A stretch of 64,000 bases of DNA from Agrobacterium tumefaciens (GCF_013318015.2 NZ_CP115841.1:2046001-2110000), one strand, 5' to 3'. Shown: positions 17,037 to 26,433, numbered from the stretch's first letter. Made by a program: numbers and translations. Notes: generated by a model not told the origin, from the letters alone.

Positions 17037-17936
17037 TCAGACGAGGCTGTGAACCATCTTCGCCAGCCAGTCCACGAAAACACGGACCTTGTTGGTGACG
17101 TGCCTCGTCTGTGGGTAGACCACATAGATCGGCATCGGTTCGCGCCGCCATTCCGGCAGAACCGGCACAAGCTCGCCACGCGCAAGCGCATCCTTGACCA
17201 TGAAAACGGGCAGCTGCACCATGCCCATGCCCGCCAGCGCGGCGTTGAGATAGGTGCGGCTGTCATTCACCGACACGACATAGTTGGGCGTAATCTCGAC
17301 GCTGCGAAGCCCGTTGTCGAATGAGATCGGCATGATCTGGCCAGTGGTGGCATTGAAATATCCCACGGAATGATGTCCGTTTTCGAGATCTTCCGGCTGT
17401 TGCGGCATGCCGAAACTCTCGATGTACAGGGGAGAGGCGAAGGTTTCGAATTTCAGCTCGCCGACCTTGCGCGCTATAAGGGATTGATCCCGCAACGTGC
17501 CGACCCGCAGCGCGCAATCGACATTCTCCGCGATATAATCGACCAGACGGTCGCCGACGCCGAGATCGAGCCGGATTTGCGGATAGCGCTGGTAAAATTC
17601 GCAAAGATGTGGAATAACCACGAGGTCCGCGAAGACACCGGCCATTTCCACCCGCAACCGGCCAGACGGCTGCACCTGCGCGCTGGACATGCTGCCATCA
17701 AGCTCTTCGATTTCCGACAGAATCTGCGAGGCCCGCTCATAATAGAGAGCGCCGTCCGTCGTCAGCATCACCCGCCGCGTTGTGCGGTTGAGAAGCGTGG
17801 TATGTAAATGCGCCTCCAGCGCCTGGACCATGTTGGTGACGGTGGTTTTGGGCATGTTCAGCGCGGTCGCGGCGCGGCTGAAATTGCCGGTTTCGACGAC
17901 GCGAGTGAATACCCGCATGGCGGAAAGCTGATCCAT
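17037..17936 (-). CDS. LysR-family transcriptional regulator, near MexEF-like pump
   Basis: This 299-residue regulator has the LysR helix-turn-helix (MDQLSAMRVFTRVVETGNFSRAATALNMPKTTVTNMVQALE) and a substrate-binding type C-terminal domain. It converges with the previous LysR gene (9-bp gap) and is divergent from the hydrolase-like gene and the RND pump. LysR-type control of MexEF pumps is known from MexT of Pseudomonas, so it may govern the pump, but the sequence does not establish this. Confidence 0.9.
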   Translation of the reverse strand: MDQLSAMRVFTRVVETGNFSRAATALNMPKTTVTNMVQALEAHLHTTLLNRTTRRVMLTTDGALYYERASQILSEIEELDGSMSSAQVQPSGRLRVEMAGVFADLVVIPHLCEFYQRYPQIRLDLGVGDRLVDYIAENVDCALRVGTLRDQSLIARKVGELKFETFASPLYIESFGMPQQPEDLENGHHSVGYFNATTGQIMPISFDNGLRSVEITPNYVVSVNDSRTYLNAALAGMGMVQLPVFMVKDALARGELVPVLPEWRREPMPIYVVYPQTRHVTNKVRVFVDWLAKMVHSLV

Positions 17937-18070
17937 GTCGCTATTATCCGTTTTTTTGGAATAGTGTTTTCATTTTGACGTACTTGATCGTTTTCTCCCG
18001 AACAATAATATGAATTTCAGATTTTGCAAATATGGTGAGCTGCTGATGGCGGCGCACGGGACCGGATCAA

Positions 18071-18868
18071 ATGAAAGCGCACTGGGAAAATATAGAAGGC
18101 TGTGGGGGCTCGGCGTCCCAGCTTTCCGTGCGCCGATATGAAAGTGCCGGCCTGTGCACCAACCCGCCCGTGGTCCTTTATTTGCGCGGCGGCTCATTTC
18201 TTGAAAAGGGCGGCAATTGCCCGGAGCTTCCGGTGGCACGCGCGCTCGCTGAAAGCGGCGCGATCGTCGTCGAGGCCGACTATAGCAAGTCGTCCGGCAA
18301 CGAGTTTCCGATGGTGATCGATTGTGCCTTCGAAGCGCTGGATCACCTGAGCCGGGACCGCAAGCATTATGGCGGCGCGAAATCGCTGCTGTTTGTGGCC
18401 GGCGAAGAGGCTGGTGGCAATGTGGCGGCTGGGCTTGCGCTGAAGGCGCGTGACCGCATGCCGGGCAAGCTTGCCGGTCAAATACTTCTGTCGCCCATGA
18501 TCGACCCGATGATGACGACGGAATCCTTCCGCGATGCGGACAGGATCGGCATGCGCCAGCGCTGGGCGGATGGTTGGAGCCATTACCTTGCCAAGGCCTG
18601 CGGGTTTTTTCACCCCTATGCCGCGCCCTGCCAGTGTACGCGGCTGAACCGGGTGGCGCCGGCGCTGATCTTTACCGCCGAGGACGACCCTCTGCGCGAC
18701 GAAACGGTCGGTTATGCCGACAGGCTCATCGCCTCCGGTGTCAGCGTTCGGCAGCATGTTTTCCCCGCCGGTATTGGCTGGACGGGGCTTTATCAAGGAA
18801 AGGGCGGCGGATGGGTCCCATCCGTCTGTTCGGAGTTCAAGACCTTCGTTGACCAGATAAAACACTGA
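18071..18868 (+). CDS. Alpha/beta-hydrolase-fold protein of the HSL type with degenerate active site
   Basis: The 265-residue protein follows the plan of hormone-sensitive-lipase-type esterases but key catalytic residues are changed. The nucleophile motif, normally GDSAGG, reads GEEAGG (residues 111-116), so the serine is glutamate at 113. The oxyanion motif HGGGF reads RGGSF (39-43). The acid motif EDDPLRDE (204-211) is intact, but the expected C-terminal H-G-F is replaced by GIGWTG. It is therefore probably not an esterase and may bind a ligand or a partner. It lies between a divergent LysR gene and the RND pump. Its ribosome site is weak, so the start is moderately sure. Confidence 0.75.
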   Translation: MKAHWENIEGCGGSASQLSVRRYESAGLCTNPPVVLYLRGGSFLEKGGNCPELPVARALAESGAIVVEADYSKSSGNEFPMVIDCAFEALDHLSRDRKHYGGAKSLLFVAGEEAGGNVAAGLALKARDRMPGKLAGQILLSPMIDPMMTTESFRDADRIGMRQRWADGWSHYLAKACGFFHPYAAPCQCTRLNRVAPALIFTAEDDPLRDETVGYADRLIASGVSVRQHVFPAGIGWTGLYQGKGGGWVPSVCSEFKTFVDQIKH

Positions 18869-18881
18869 AATCGCATTTTGA

Positions 18882-18926
18882 GCATGTCCAGTAAAAGTGC
18901 GTAGCGGTTTTACGCCCGGACCATGC
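18882..18926. repeat. 45-bp imperfect palindrome, copy 1
   Basis: GCATGTCC..GTAAAA at the left pairs with TTTTAC..GGACCATGC at the right around a central GTGCGTAGCGG. The element at 26389-26433 has the same length and the same AAAAGTG..GCGGTTTT core, so these are members of one dispersed family. It lies 14 bp after the hydrolase-like gene. Confidence 0.6.
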
Positions 18927-18984
18927 GACAAAACACACAGATAGAGAAACTGACCGGCTCCTGATCCGAGCCAAGGAGAGACCC

Positions 18985-20175
18985 ATGACGCTGACCACAA
19001 AGCGCCGGGCCCTGACGGGCGCCGGTATCGGGCTTGCTATGTCCGTTGCAGCCGCAGCACTCATTTTCGACCTGCCCACCAGCCGTGATGCGACGGCAGC
19101 TTCCACCCCGGCTGAAACGCCGGCTATCCCAGTCACCGTCGCCAAGGTGGAAAGCCGCGATGTGATGCGCTGGGAAGAATTTTCCGGCCGTCTCGAAGCC
19201 GTCGACCGCGTGCAGATCCGCTCCCGCGTCGCTGGCCAGATCAAGGCCGTGCATTTCCGCGAAGGCGCGCTGGTGAAGGAAGGCGACCCCCTCTTCACCA
19301 TCGATCCGGCCCCCTATCAGGCAGCCGTTGCAGGTGCTGAAGCCCAGGTCGCCTCCGCCGAAGCCAAGGTCAGCCTTGCCAAGACGGAACTCGACCGTGG
19401 CCGCAGGCTTTCCGACAATCGCACGATCTCCCAGAGCGATCTCGACCAGCGGCAAAGCTCGTTTGCGGATGCCGAAGCCCAGCTTCGCGCCGCCCGCTCG
19501 ACGCTGACGACGGCTCAGCTCGATCTTGGTTACACCGAAATCGTTGCACCGGTTTCCGGCAGGGTCGGCCGCATCGAAATCACCGCCGGCAACCTCGTTG
19601 CCGCCGGCTCGACATCGCCTGCCCTGACGACGCTGGTTTCGGTCAACCCGATCTATGCCAGCTTCAACGCCAGCGAAGGAACGGTAGCGAAAGCGCTTTC
19701 CGAGCTGCCGAAGACGACCGACGCCCTGCCCGCGCTCGAACAGATCCCGGTGGAAATCGGCACGCTTTCGGATGAAGGCACGCCGATCAAGGGCACCCTG
19801 CACCTCATCGACAACCAGGTCGATTCCGCCAGCGGCACCATTGGTGTGCGTGCGGTCTTCGAAAATCCTGATGGCAGGCTCATTCCCGGCCAGTTCGTTC
19901 GGGTGCGCATGGGTGAACCGAAGCCGGAAAACCGGATAGTCATCAGCGACCGCGCCATCGGCACGGATCAGGACAAGCGGTTCGTCTTTGTCGTCGATGC
20001 CGAAAACAAGGTGAGCTACCGCCAGATCAAGCCCGGCGCACCGGCTGACGGCCAGCGCATCATCGACAGCGGCCTTGCAGCCGGCGATACGATCGTCGTC
20101 AACGGCCTGCAGCGCATTCGCCCCGGTGCAACCATCGCACCGCAGGCGGAAGACAAGGTCGCCGCCTCGCAATAA
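18985..20175 (+). CDS. RND efflux pump, periplasmic adaptor subunit (MexE/AcrA-like)
   Basis: This 396-residue membrane-fusion protein links the inner-membrane RND pump to an outer-membrane channel. It has an N-terminal signal or anchor segment, two lipoyl halves (RVQIRSRVAGQIKAVHFREGALVKEGDPLFTID and later GYTEIVAPVSGRVGRIEI), the intervening alpha-hairpin and a beta-barrel ending GQFVRVRMGE. There is no lipobox cysteine, unlike AcrA of enterobacteria. An AAGGAG site precedes the ATG. The RND gene follows 114 bp later. No OprM-type channel gene is present in the window, so the pump must use one encoded elsewhere. Confidence 0.92.
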   Translation: MTLTTKRRALTGAGIGLAMSVAAAALIFDLPTSRDATAASTPAETPAIPVTVAKVESRDVMRWEEFSGRLEAVDRVQIRSRVAGQIKAVHFREGALVKEGDPLFTIDPAPYQAAVAGAEAQVASAEAKVSLAKTELDRGRRLSDNRTISQSDLDQRQSSFADAEAQLRAARSTLTTAQLDLGYTEIVAPVSGRVGRIEITAGNLVAAGSTSPALTTLVSVNPIYASFNASEGTVAKALSELPKTTDALPALEQIPVEIGTLSDEGTPIKGTLHLIDNQVDSASGTIGVRAVFENPDGRLIPGQFVRVRMGEPKPENRIVISDRAIGTDQDKRFVFVVDAENKVSYRQIKPGAPADGQRIIDSGLAAGDTIVVNGLQRIRPGATIAPQAEDKVAASQ

Positions 20176-20289
20176 CGCCGTCCCGCCTCCGGCGAGACGC
20201 ATTTCACAAAGAACCGGCCCTCACCGGCGGCCATGATGCCGCCGGAACGGTCCTTGCATTTCCAAATCTACCCGGAGAGGGGACTGGAT

Positions 20290-23200
20290 ATGAATATTTC
20301 CAGATTTTTTGTCGACAGGCCGGTCTTCGCCGGCGTGCTGTCGATCCTGATCGTGGTCGCAGGCCTTCTCGGCATGCGCGCCCTGCCGATTTCCGAATAT
20401 CCGGAAGTCGTGCCGCCATCCGTCGTCGTCCGCGCCACCTATCCCGGTGCGAACCCGGCCGTTATTGCCGAAACCGTCGCCACGCCGCTTGAAGAACAAA
20501 TCAACGGCGTCGAGGAGATGCTCTATATGGGCAGCCAGGCGACATCGGACGGCGTGCTGACGCTGACCGTAACGTTCAAGCTGGGCACCGACCCGGACAA
20601 GGCGCAGCAGCTGGTGCAGAACCGCGTGTCGCAGGCCGAACCGCGCCTGCCCGCGGAAGTGCGCGCACTCGGCATCACCACCGTCAAAAGCTCGCCCGAC
20701 TTCATCATGGTCGTCAATCTCGTGTCGAAGACCGATGCCTATGACATCACCTATCTGCGCAACTATGCGACGCTGAACGTCAAGGATCGCCTCGCCCGTA
20801 TCGAAGGCGTGGGTCAGGTGCAGGTCTTCGGCGCGGGTGACTATTCCATGCGCGTCTGGCTGGATCCGCAAAAGGTGGCCGAACACGATCTCGCCGCGAG
20901 TGACGTATCCGACGCCATCCGTCAGCAGAACGTCCAGGCCGCGGCCGGCGTCATCGGCGCATCGCCAAGCCCCAACGGCGTCGACCTGCAGCTCAACGTT
21001 AATGCCCAGGGCCGTCTGACGACGCCGGAGGAATTCGGCAACATCATCGTCAAGAGCGGCGCGAACGGCCAGATCACCCGTCTTCGCGATGTCGCCCGCA
21101 TCGAACTCGGCGCTGCCGACTATACGCTGCGCTCGCTGCTCGACGGCGAACCCGCCGTGGCGATCGCCGTATTGCAGGCTCCCGGCTCCAACTCCATCGA
21201 AATCGCCGACAATGTCCGCGCGACAATGGACAATCTGCAACTGGCGATGCCTGATGGCGTGAAATATGAAATCGTCTACGACACGACGAAGTTCGTTCGC
21301 TCGTCCATCGAAAAGGTCGTTGATACGCTCCTCGAGGCCGTTGGCCTCGTGGTACTGGTGGTCATCCTGTTCCTCCAGACCTGGCGCGCCTCGATCATTC
21401 CGCTGATCGCCGTTCCGGTGTCGATCATCGGCACCTTCGCCGTCATGTATGCCTTCGGTTTCTCCATTAACGCGTTGACCCTGTTCGGCCTCGTGCTGGC
21501 CATCGGCATCGTGGTGGATGACGCCATCGTGGTGGTGGAAAACGTCGAGCGAAACATCGAAAACGGGCTTTCTCCGCGTGATGCCACCTACAAGGCGATG
21601 CGCGAAGTCTCCGGGCCGATCATAGCAATCGCGCTTGTGCTGGTCGCCGTTTTCGTCCCACTGGCTTTTATCTCCGGCCTTTCCGGCCAGTTCTACCGGC
21701 AGTTCGCGCTGACGATCGCGATTTCCACCGTCATTTCGGCGATCAATTCTCTGACGCTGTCACCCGCTCTTGCGGCCCTGCTGCTGAAAGAGCACGACGC
21801 ACCGAAAGACTGGCTGACCCGCTTCATGGACCGGATTTTCGGCTGGTTCTTCCGTGGATTCAACCGCGCCTTCGGGGCCGCCTCCAATGGGTACGGCAAA
21901 ACCGTAGGCGGGCTGGTAACGCGCAAAAGCCTCGTCATGATCGTCTATATGGCGCTGGTGGCTGCCACCTACGGCATGTTCAGCGCGGTCCCAAGCGGGT
22001 TCGTACCGGCGCAGGACAAGCAATATCTCATCGGCTTCGCCCAGCTTCCGGACGGCGCAACGCTTGACCGCACGGAAAGTGTCATCAAGCGGATGAGCGA
22101 TATCGCCATGCAACAGCCGGGCGTCAGCCACGCCATCGCCTTCCCCGGCCTGTCGATCAACGGCTTCACCATCGGCTCCAATTCCGGCATCGTCTTTGCA
22201 GTTCTCGACGACTTCGAAAACCGCAAGACGCCGGAACTGTCAGGCGGCGCCATCGCAATGCAGCTGAACCAGAAGTTTGCCGGCATTCAGGATGCCTTCA
22301 TCGCCATGTTCCCGCCGCCGCCGGTTAACGGTCTCGGCCAGACGGGCGGCTTCAAGCTGCAGATCGAGGACCGTGCCGGTTACGGCTACCAGACGCTTGA
22401 CGAAGCGGCCAAGGCGGTCATTGCCAAGGCATACCAGACACCGGAACTGGCAGGCATCTTCTCCAGCTTCCAGATCAACGTGCCGCAGCTCTTCGCCGAT
22501 CTCGACCGCGCCAAGGCCGAGCAGCTGGGTGTTTCGGTCAGCGACGTCTTCCAGACGCTGCAGATCTATCTGGGCTCGCTTTATGTCAACGACTTCAACG
22601 CCTTCGGGCGGACATACAGCGTGCGTGTGCAGGCAGATGCGCAATTCCGCGCCCATGCCGAAGATATCGGCCGCCTGAAGGTCCGCTCGTCCACCGGTCA
22701 GATGATCCCGCTTTCCACGCTGTTGAAGGTAGATGCAACAACAGGACCGGAGCGCACAAACCGATATAACGGCTTCCTTGCAGCCGATATCAACGGCGGT
22801 CCGGCACCGGGCTTCTCCTCTGGACAGGCGCAGGCGGCGATCGAGAAAATCCTTGCCGAAAACCTGCCGGCCGGGATCGAATACGAATGGACGGACCTGA
22901 CTTACCAGCAGATCCTTGCCGGTAATTCCAGCCTCGTGGTCTTCCCGCTGGCGCTGCTGCTCGTCTATCTCGTATTGGCTGCGCAATATGAAAGCCTGAC
23001 CCTGCCGATCGCGATCATTCTGATCGTTCCGCTCGGCGTTCTCGCCGCATTGACAGGCGTCTGGCTGACGGGAGGGGACAACAACATCTTTACGCAGATC
23101 GGCCTTGTCGTCCTTGTCGGGCTATCGGCGAAGAACGCGATCCTGATCGTGGAATTCGCCCGCGAGCTGGAATTCGAAGGACGAACGCCGCTTCAGGCCG

Positions 23201-23484
23201 CAGTCGAGGCAAGTCGCCTGCGCCTCCGCCCGATCCTGATGACCTCACTCGCCTTCATCATGGGCGTGGTGCCTCTGGTCATCTCCACCGGTGCGGGTGC
23301 GGAAATGCGCGCGGCCATGGGTGTCGCAGTGTTCTCCGGCATGATCGGGGTGACGTTCTTCGGCATCTTCATGACACCGGTATTCTACGTGCTGGTTCGC
23401 AAGCTGTCGGGTAACCGTCCTCTCATCCAGCACAAACAGGAAGAACCTGCCAATTCGGACTACAAGCTCGAAAAGGCCGGCTGA
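20290..23484 (+). CDS. RND efflux pump, inner-membrane transporter (MexF/AcrB-like)
   Basis: This 1064-residue proton-driven exporter takes toxic compounds from the periplasm or membrane. It starts MNISRFFVDRPVFAGVLSIL at 20290, after GGAGAGGGG; the frame is open from 20233 without a family match. It shows twelve membrane helices with the proton-relay aspartates in GIVVDDAIVVVENVERN and the lysine in LVGLSAKNAILIVEFA, and two large periplasmic loops. Phrases such as RALPISEYPEVVPPSVVVRATYPGA and its pairing with a LysR gene resemble MexF. A terminator follows at 23522. Confidence 0.95.
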   Translation: MNISRFFVDRPVFAGVLSILIVVAGLLGMRALPISEYPEVVPPSVVVRATYPGANPAVIAETVATPLEEQINGVEEMLYMGSQATSDGVLTLTVTFKLGTDPDKAQQLVQNRVSQAEPRLPAEVRALGITTVKSSPDFIMVVNLVSKTDAYDITYLRNYATLNVKDRLARIEGVGQVQVFGAGDYSMRVWLDPQKVAEHDLAASDVSDAIRQQNVQAAAGVIGASPSPNGVDLQLNVNAQGRLTTPEEFGNIIVKSGANGQITRLRDVARIELGAADYTLRSLLDGEPAVAIAVLQAPGSNSIEIADNVRATMDNLQLAMPDGVKYEIVYDTTKFVRSSIEKVVDTLLEAVGLVVLVVILFLQTWRASIIPLIAVPVSIIGTFAVMYAFGFSINALTLFGLVLAIGIVVDDAIVVVENVERNIENGLSPRDATYKAMREVSGPIIAIALVLVAVFVPLAFISGLSGQFYRQFALTIAISTVISAINSLTLSPALAALLLKEHDAPKDWLTRFMDRIFGWFFRGFNRAFGAASNGYGKTVGGLVTRKSLVMIVYMALVAATYGMFSAVPSGFVPAQDKQYLIGFAQLPDGATLDRTESVIKRMSDIAMQQPGVSHAIAFPGLSINGFTIGSNSGIVFAVLDDFENRKTPELSGGAIAMQLNQKFAGIQDAFIAMFPPPPVNGLGQTGGFKLQIEDRAGYGYQTLDEAAKAVIAKAYQTPELAGIFSSFQINVPQLFADLDRAKAEQLGVSVSDVFQTLQIYLGSLYVNDFNAFGRTYSVRVQADAQFRAHAEDIGRLKVRSSTGQMIPLSTLLKVDATTGPERTNRYNGFLAADINGGPAPGFSSGQAQAAIEKILAENLPAGIEYEWTDLTYQQILAGNSSLVVFPLALLLVYLVLAAQYESLTLPIAIILIVPLGVLAALTGVWLTGGDNNIFTQIGLVVLVGLSAKNAILIVEFARELEFEGRTPLQAAVEASRLRLRPILMTSLAFIMGVVPLVISTGAGAEMRAAMGVAVFSGMIGVTFFGIFMTPVFYVLVRKLSGNRPLIQHKQEEPANSDYKLEKAG

Positions 23485-23521
23485 GACCTGATCCAATCCA
23501 CCGCAAACTTCGACGAAAGCC

Positions 23522-23552
23522 CGCCGCGCATCTAACGATGCGCGGCGTTTTT
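23522..23552 (+). terminator. Rho-independent terminator after the RND pump
   Basis: CGCCGCGCAT (23522-23531) pairs with ATGCGCGGCG (23538-23547) around a 6-nt loop and is followed by TTTTT. Confidence 0.9.
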
Positions 23553-23580
23553 GTTGCTTGGAACGTCCATGTGCATCGCC

Positions 23581-23599
23581 TGAAACAGAATCTGTTTCA
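23581..23599. promoter_or_regulatory. Perfect 19-bp palindrome, possible operator
   Basis: TGAAACAGA-A-TCTGTTTCA has two perfect 9-bp arms. It lies in the intergenic region between the RND pump terminator and a small ORF at 23773. It could be a TetR- or MarR-type operator or a dispersed repeat; no regulator is adjacent. Confidence 0.4.
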
Positions 23600-23772
23600 A
23601 TGACTTAAGCAGCAAGCACATACATGTTGCGCCGCAATAACGAAAGAACGAATAAACTATATCCGCATAAGGCAGCAGATACGTATAGGAACAATGCTAT
23701 TTTATGCTTTCCATTTTGTGGTAATTTCAAGAACAGGGTGATTCGGGCTAAATGATTTAGTTCAGGGGTGAC

Positions 23773-23976
23773 ATGATGGAGCAGGAATACGAGAACTGGG
23801 CGACAACCATTGCCTATTCGATAGTAACGCATGAAGGTCTGGATCTAGCGCTTGCCGCGCAGAATCTGGACAGAGGCAAGACCAGAAACAACCGTGAACG
23901 GCTGATGGAAGCCATCCGCAAATCTCTGCTGGAGGCCCGTTCGCGCAGCCATCTGACGGTAGCGCAGCGGCTCTGA
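23773..23976 (+). CDS. Small hypothetical protein, unknown function
   Basis: This 67-residue frame begins MMEQEYENWATTIAYSIVTHEGLDLALAAQNLDRGKTR and is mostly helical and charged, with no signal peptide or membrane segment. An AGGGG ribosome site lies just upstream of the two adjacent ATG codons. It stands alone between the RND pump terminator and a convergent gene at 24854. I do not recognise the family; the clear ribosome site and protein-like composition support it being real. Confidence 0.6.
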   Translation: MMEQEYENWATTIAYSIVTHEGLDLALAAQNLDRGKTRNNRERLMEAIRKSLLEARSRSHLTVAQRL

Positions 23977-24008
23977 AGTCTGTCGCCGTATCCGATGCTG
24001 CCACAGGA

Positions 24009-24854
24009 TCAGGTTGGAAGCAGATCGGTCCTTATCGCGGCTTTCAGCGGCAGGTGGTCCGAGGCAATGCGCGCCAGCGCACTGTCATGCGCTTCCACCT
24101 GCTCGATCAGCCCTTCGCGGTTGGCGATGATCCTGTCGAGCGCAAGCACCGGCAGGTTGGATGGGAAACTGGGCACTGCCGGCGGCAGGGCGCCGAATGC
24201 ATCTCTCAGAGTATTGAGCGACGAGCCATTGCCGAGACGCCATTCGTTCAGGTCTCCCATGAGGATGGTCGCGCATTCGTTTCGCGCTTCCAGAAGACCG
24301 ATAAGCGCCTTCGCCTGTTGGGCACGGGAATGCCTCAAAAGACCGAAATGCGCGGCGATTATTCGCAGTGCGCCACCGCTTTTCAAATCCAGTTCCACCA
24401 CCAGCGCGCCGCGCGGCTCCAGCCCCGGCAATTTCAGCGTATGAACATCCCGCACCGCACCTTCCTTGAACAACAGGACATTGCCGTGCCATCCATGCGC
24501 CTTCACACCCGCCAGAACAGGCACGGGGACAAGCCCGCTTTCCCGCTCCAGCCGGGCAAGATCGAGCAGGCCCGTGCGCTCGCCGAAACGGCTGTCCGCC
24601 TCCTGTAGCGCGATGATATCCGCGCCGATTTCCTGAATGACGCGGCTGGTGCGATCAGGATCGAACCTGCGGTCGCGGCCGACACATTTATGGACGTTGT
24701 AGGACGCGATGACCGGGAAGGAGTGATCTCTCTCCACCTGCCCGGCATTCTTCCGTTGGTGGCGGTCGCGCAGCGACTGCATGACGAAGGCGGGCAGGCT
24801 GCTGTTTTTCGCCAGTGCCGTTTTTCCACGCTCCAGCAAACTGTTTTTCTTCAC
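24009..24854 (-). CDS. Endonuclease/exonuclease/phosphatase-family protein
   Basis: The 281-residue product has the metal-dependent EEP fold shared by DNase I, exonuclease III and sphingomyelinases. The core motifs are ASYNVHKCVG (metal Asn), IIALQEAD (metal Glu), AAHFGLLRHSRAQQ, LMGDLNEW (Asp and Asn) and the catalytic SDHLPL at the end. There is no obvious signal peptide. It lies 60 bp after the cardiolipin synthase-like gene on the same strand, and EEP proteins are often found beside PLD-type phospholipid enzymes, which suggests a lipid-related role. The substrate is not known. Confidence 0.87.
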   Translation of the reverse strand: MKKNSLLERGKTALAKNSSLPAFVMQSLRDRHQRKNAGQVERDHSFPVIASYNVHKCVGRDRRFDPDRTSRVIQEIGADIIALQEADSRFGERTGLLDLARLERESGLVPVPVLAGVKAHGWHGNVLLFKEGAVRDVHTLKLPGLEPRGALVVELDLKSGGALRIIAAHFGLLRHSRAQQAKALIGLLEARNECATILMGDLNEWRLGNGSSLNTLRDAFGALPPAVPSFPSNLPVLALDRIIANREGLIEQVEAHDSALARIASDHLPLKAAIRTDLLPT

Positions 24855-24886
24855 GCTGCGACGCCTCCGATCCGCAAATTAAAAGT

Positions 24887-24918
24887 TTTAGAGCGTTTCC
24901 GACGCATGGCGCTCTAAA
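24887..24918. repeat. Inverted repeat between PLD-like and EEP genes
   Basis: TTTAGAGCG (24887-24895) pairs with CGCTCTAAA (24910-24918) around a 14-nt loop. The right arm overlaps the last codons of the PLD-like gene, so the hairpin forms at the end of that gene in the joint transcript and may process or attenuate it. Confidence 0.5.
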
Positions 24919-26374
24919 GATACGGCGAAGCGAGCCACAGGACGCGCTCCACAAAACGGACAACGAATGGCCGCGCATTCAGTTCGCTCAGTCGCACGGG
25001 TAAAGCGGTTGCCCGTGCTTCCCGGATGCGGTTTCCGATGGTCGCGGCGAATTCCTCATCCATAACTTCCAGATCGACTTCGAAGTTCAGCCGCAATGAA
25101 CGAGGGTCCAGGTTGGAAGAACCGATGTAGCTCCAGCGCTCGTCGATCACCAGAAGCTTGGAATGATTGAAGGGCCCTGTCGCCCGCCAGATGCGGCAGT
25201 AATTCTTCAACATCTGGTCGAATTGCGCCGTCATCGCCCTGTCCACAAGCACCAGATTGTTGCTTTGCGGCACGATGATATCCACCACGACTCCCCGCCT
25301 CGCTGCGGTAATGAGCGCTGAAATAAGCTCCCGATCGGGGAGAAAATAGGGCGACATGACGAGAATGGAGGAGCGGGCGACGGAAAACGCCCCCATCAGC
25401 ATCTTGTGATTGGTCTCTATGCTCTTATCCGGCCCCGAGGAGGAAACGCGCGCAACGATCTGTGAACCCGGCACACCATCGGGAATGGCGATATCCCAGA
25501 CCGGCGTGTGCAGAAGCTCCCCCGTCGTGAACCTCCAGTCCTCCGCCGCAATGGAGAAAAAATCAGAGACAACCGGTCCGCTGATCTTGAAATGTGTGTC
25601 GTGCGCCTGTTTTTCGCCGCCGAATTCAAGGGTGAACCCTTCGCGGATATTCATGCCGCCGCTAAAGGCGATGCGCCCGTCCACCACCAGAATCTTGCGG
25701 TGGGTGCGCAAATTCGCATAGGGCAGCCGCAGCCCCATGATGACATTGCCGTTGAACACATCGGCAACGATGCCTTTTTCCCGGAGCGTCGGCAGAATGC
25801 TCGGCACGGAATAGCGCGCGCCCACGGCATCCACCAGCACCCGCACCTCCACGCCCCGGAACTTCGCCCTTTCCAGCGCGGCGACAAAACGGGCGCCGAT
25901 CCTGTCATTGTCGAAAATATATGTTTCGAGGATGATCGACCGCTTCGCCTCGCCTATCGCCTCCAGCATGGCGGCATAGGCCGCGTCGCCGGTGACAAGC
26001 GGCTCGATGCGGTTACCGGTCGTCAGTGCGTGGCGCGTCACCCGGTCGCCGAGCGTCTTCATCGCCTCGAAACGGCGTCCGAACCGCGCGGCAATCACCT
26101 CGCCGCTCGCATCAAGGCGCGCCACGCGATCCATGATCTCGTCCTGCATGAAAGACCGCTGCTGCCTGATACTGGACCGGCGAATCCGGTTGATGCCGGC
26201 AATCGCATAAATGACTGCACCGACGATCGGCGACAGAACGATGACGCCCACCCAGCCAAGCGCGGAGCGGACCTCTTCCTTCGTCATCGTGGCATGTACG
26301 GCCGCCACGGTTCCCATCAAAATGGAAAGAGCGGCAAGGATATGAGGCCAATAGGCGATGACGAGATCGAGCAT
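24914..26374 (-). CDS. cls: Cardiolipin synthase-like phospholipase D family protein
   Basis: This 486-residue inner-membrane enzyme probably condenses phosphatidylglycerol to cardiolipin. From the ATG at 26374 (MLDLVIAYWPHILAALSILM) it has two N-terminal membrane helices, then two PLD domains with the HKD motifs H225-x-K227-x4-D232 and H404-x-K406-x4-D411. The size and layout match bacterial ClsA-type synthases. A longer open frame to 26470 has no ribosome site of note. It is followed by the EEP-family gene in the same direction. Other PLD-family activities cannot be excluded. Confidence 0.88.
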   Translation of the reverse strand: MLDLVIAYWPHILAALSILMGTVAAVHATMTKEEVRSALGWVGVIVLSPIVGAVIYAIAGINRIRRSSIRQQRSFMQDEIMDRVARLDASGEVIAARFGRRFEAMKTLGDRVTRHALTTGNRIEPLVTGDAAYAAMLEAIGEAKRSIILETYIFDNDRIGARFVAALERAKFRGVEVRVLVDAVGARYSVPSILPTLREKGIVADVFNGNVIMGLRLPYANLRTHRKILVVDGRIAFSGGMNIREGFTLEFGGEKQAHDTHFKISGPVVSDFFSIAAEDWRFTTGELLHTPVWDIAIPDGVPGSQIVARVSSSGPDKSIETNHKMLMGAFSVARSSILVMSPYFLPDRELISALITAARRGVVVDIIVPQSNNLVLVDRAMTAQFDQMLKNYCRIWRATGPFNHSKLLVIDERWSYIGSSNLDPRSLRLNFEVDLEVMDEEFAATIGNRIREARATALPVRLSELNARPFVVRFVERVLWLASPYL

Positions 26375-26388
26375 GATGCAACTATAGG

Positions 26389-26433
26389 GCATCGTGCCGA
26401 AAAGTGTACCGCGGTTTTGGGAAAACCCGATGC
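26389..26433. repeat. 45-bp imperfect palindrome, copy 2
   Basis: GCATCG (26389-26394) pairs with CGATGC (26428-26433), and the inner AAAA and TTTT blocks pair around GTGTACCGCGG. It matches the element at 18882-18926 in length and core. It lies 15 bp upstream of the cls start and so could influence its promoter. A degenerate left half is at 47737-47760. Confidence 0.6.

Noticed and set aside
20221..21240. 339-codon minus-strand frame across the RND transporter
   Set aside because: It is the antisense shadow of mexF-like coding sequence, with no ribosome site or recognisable domain.
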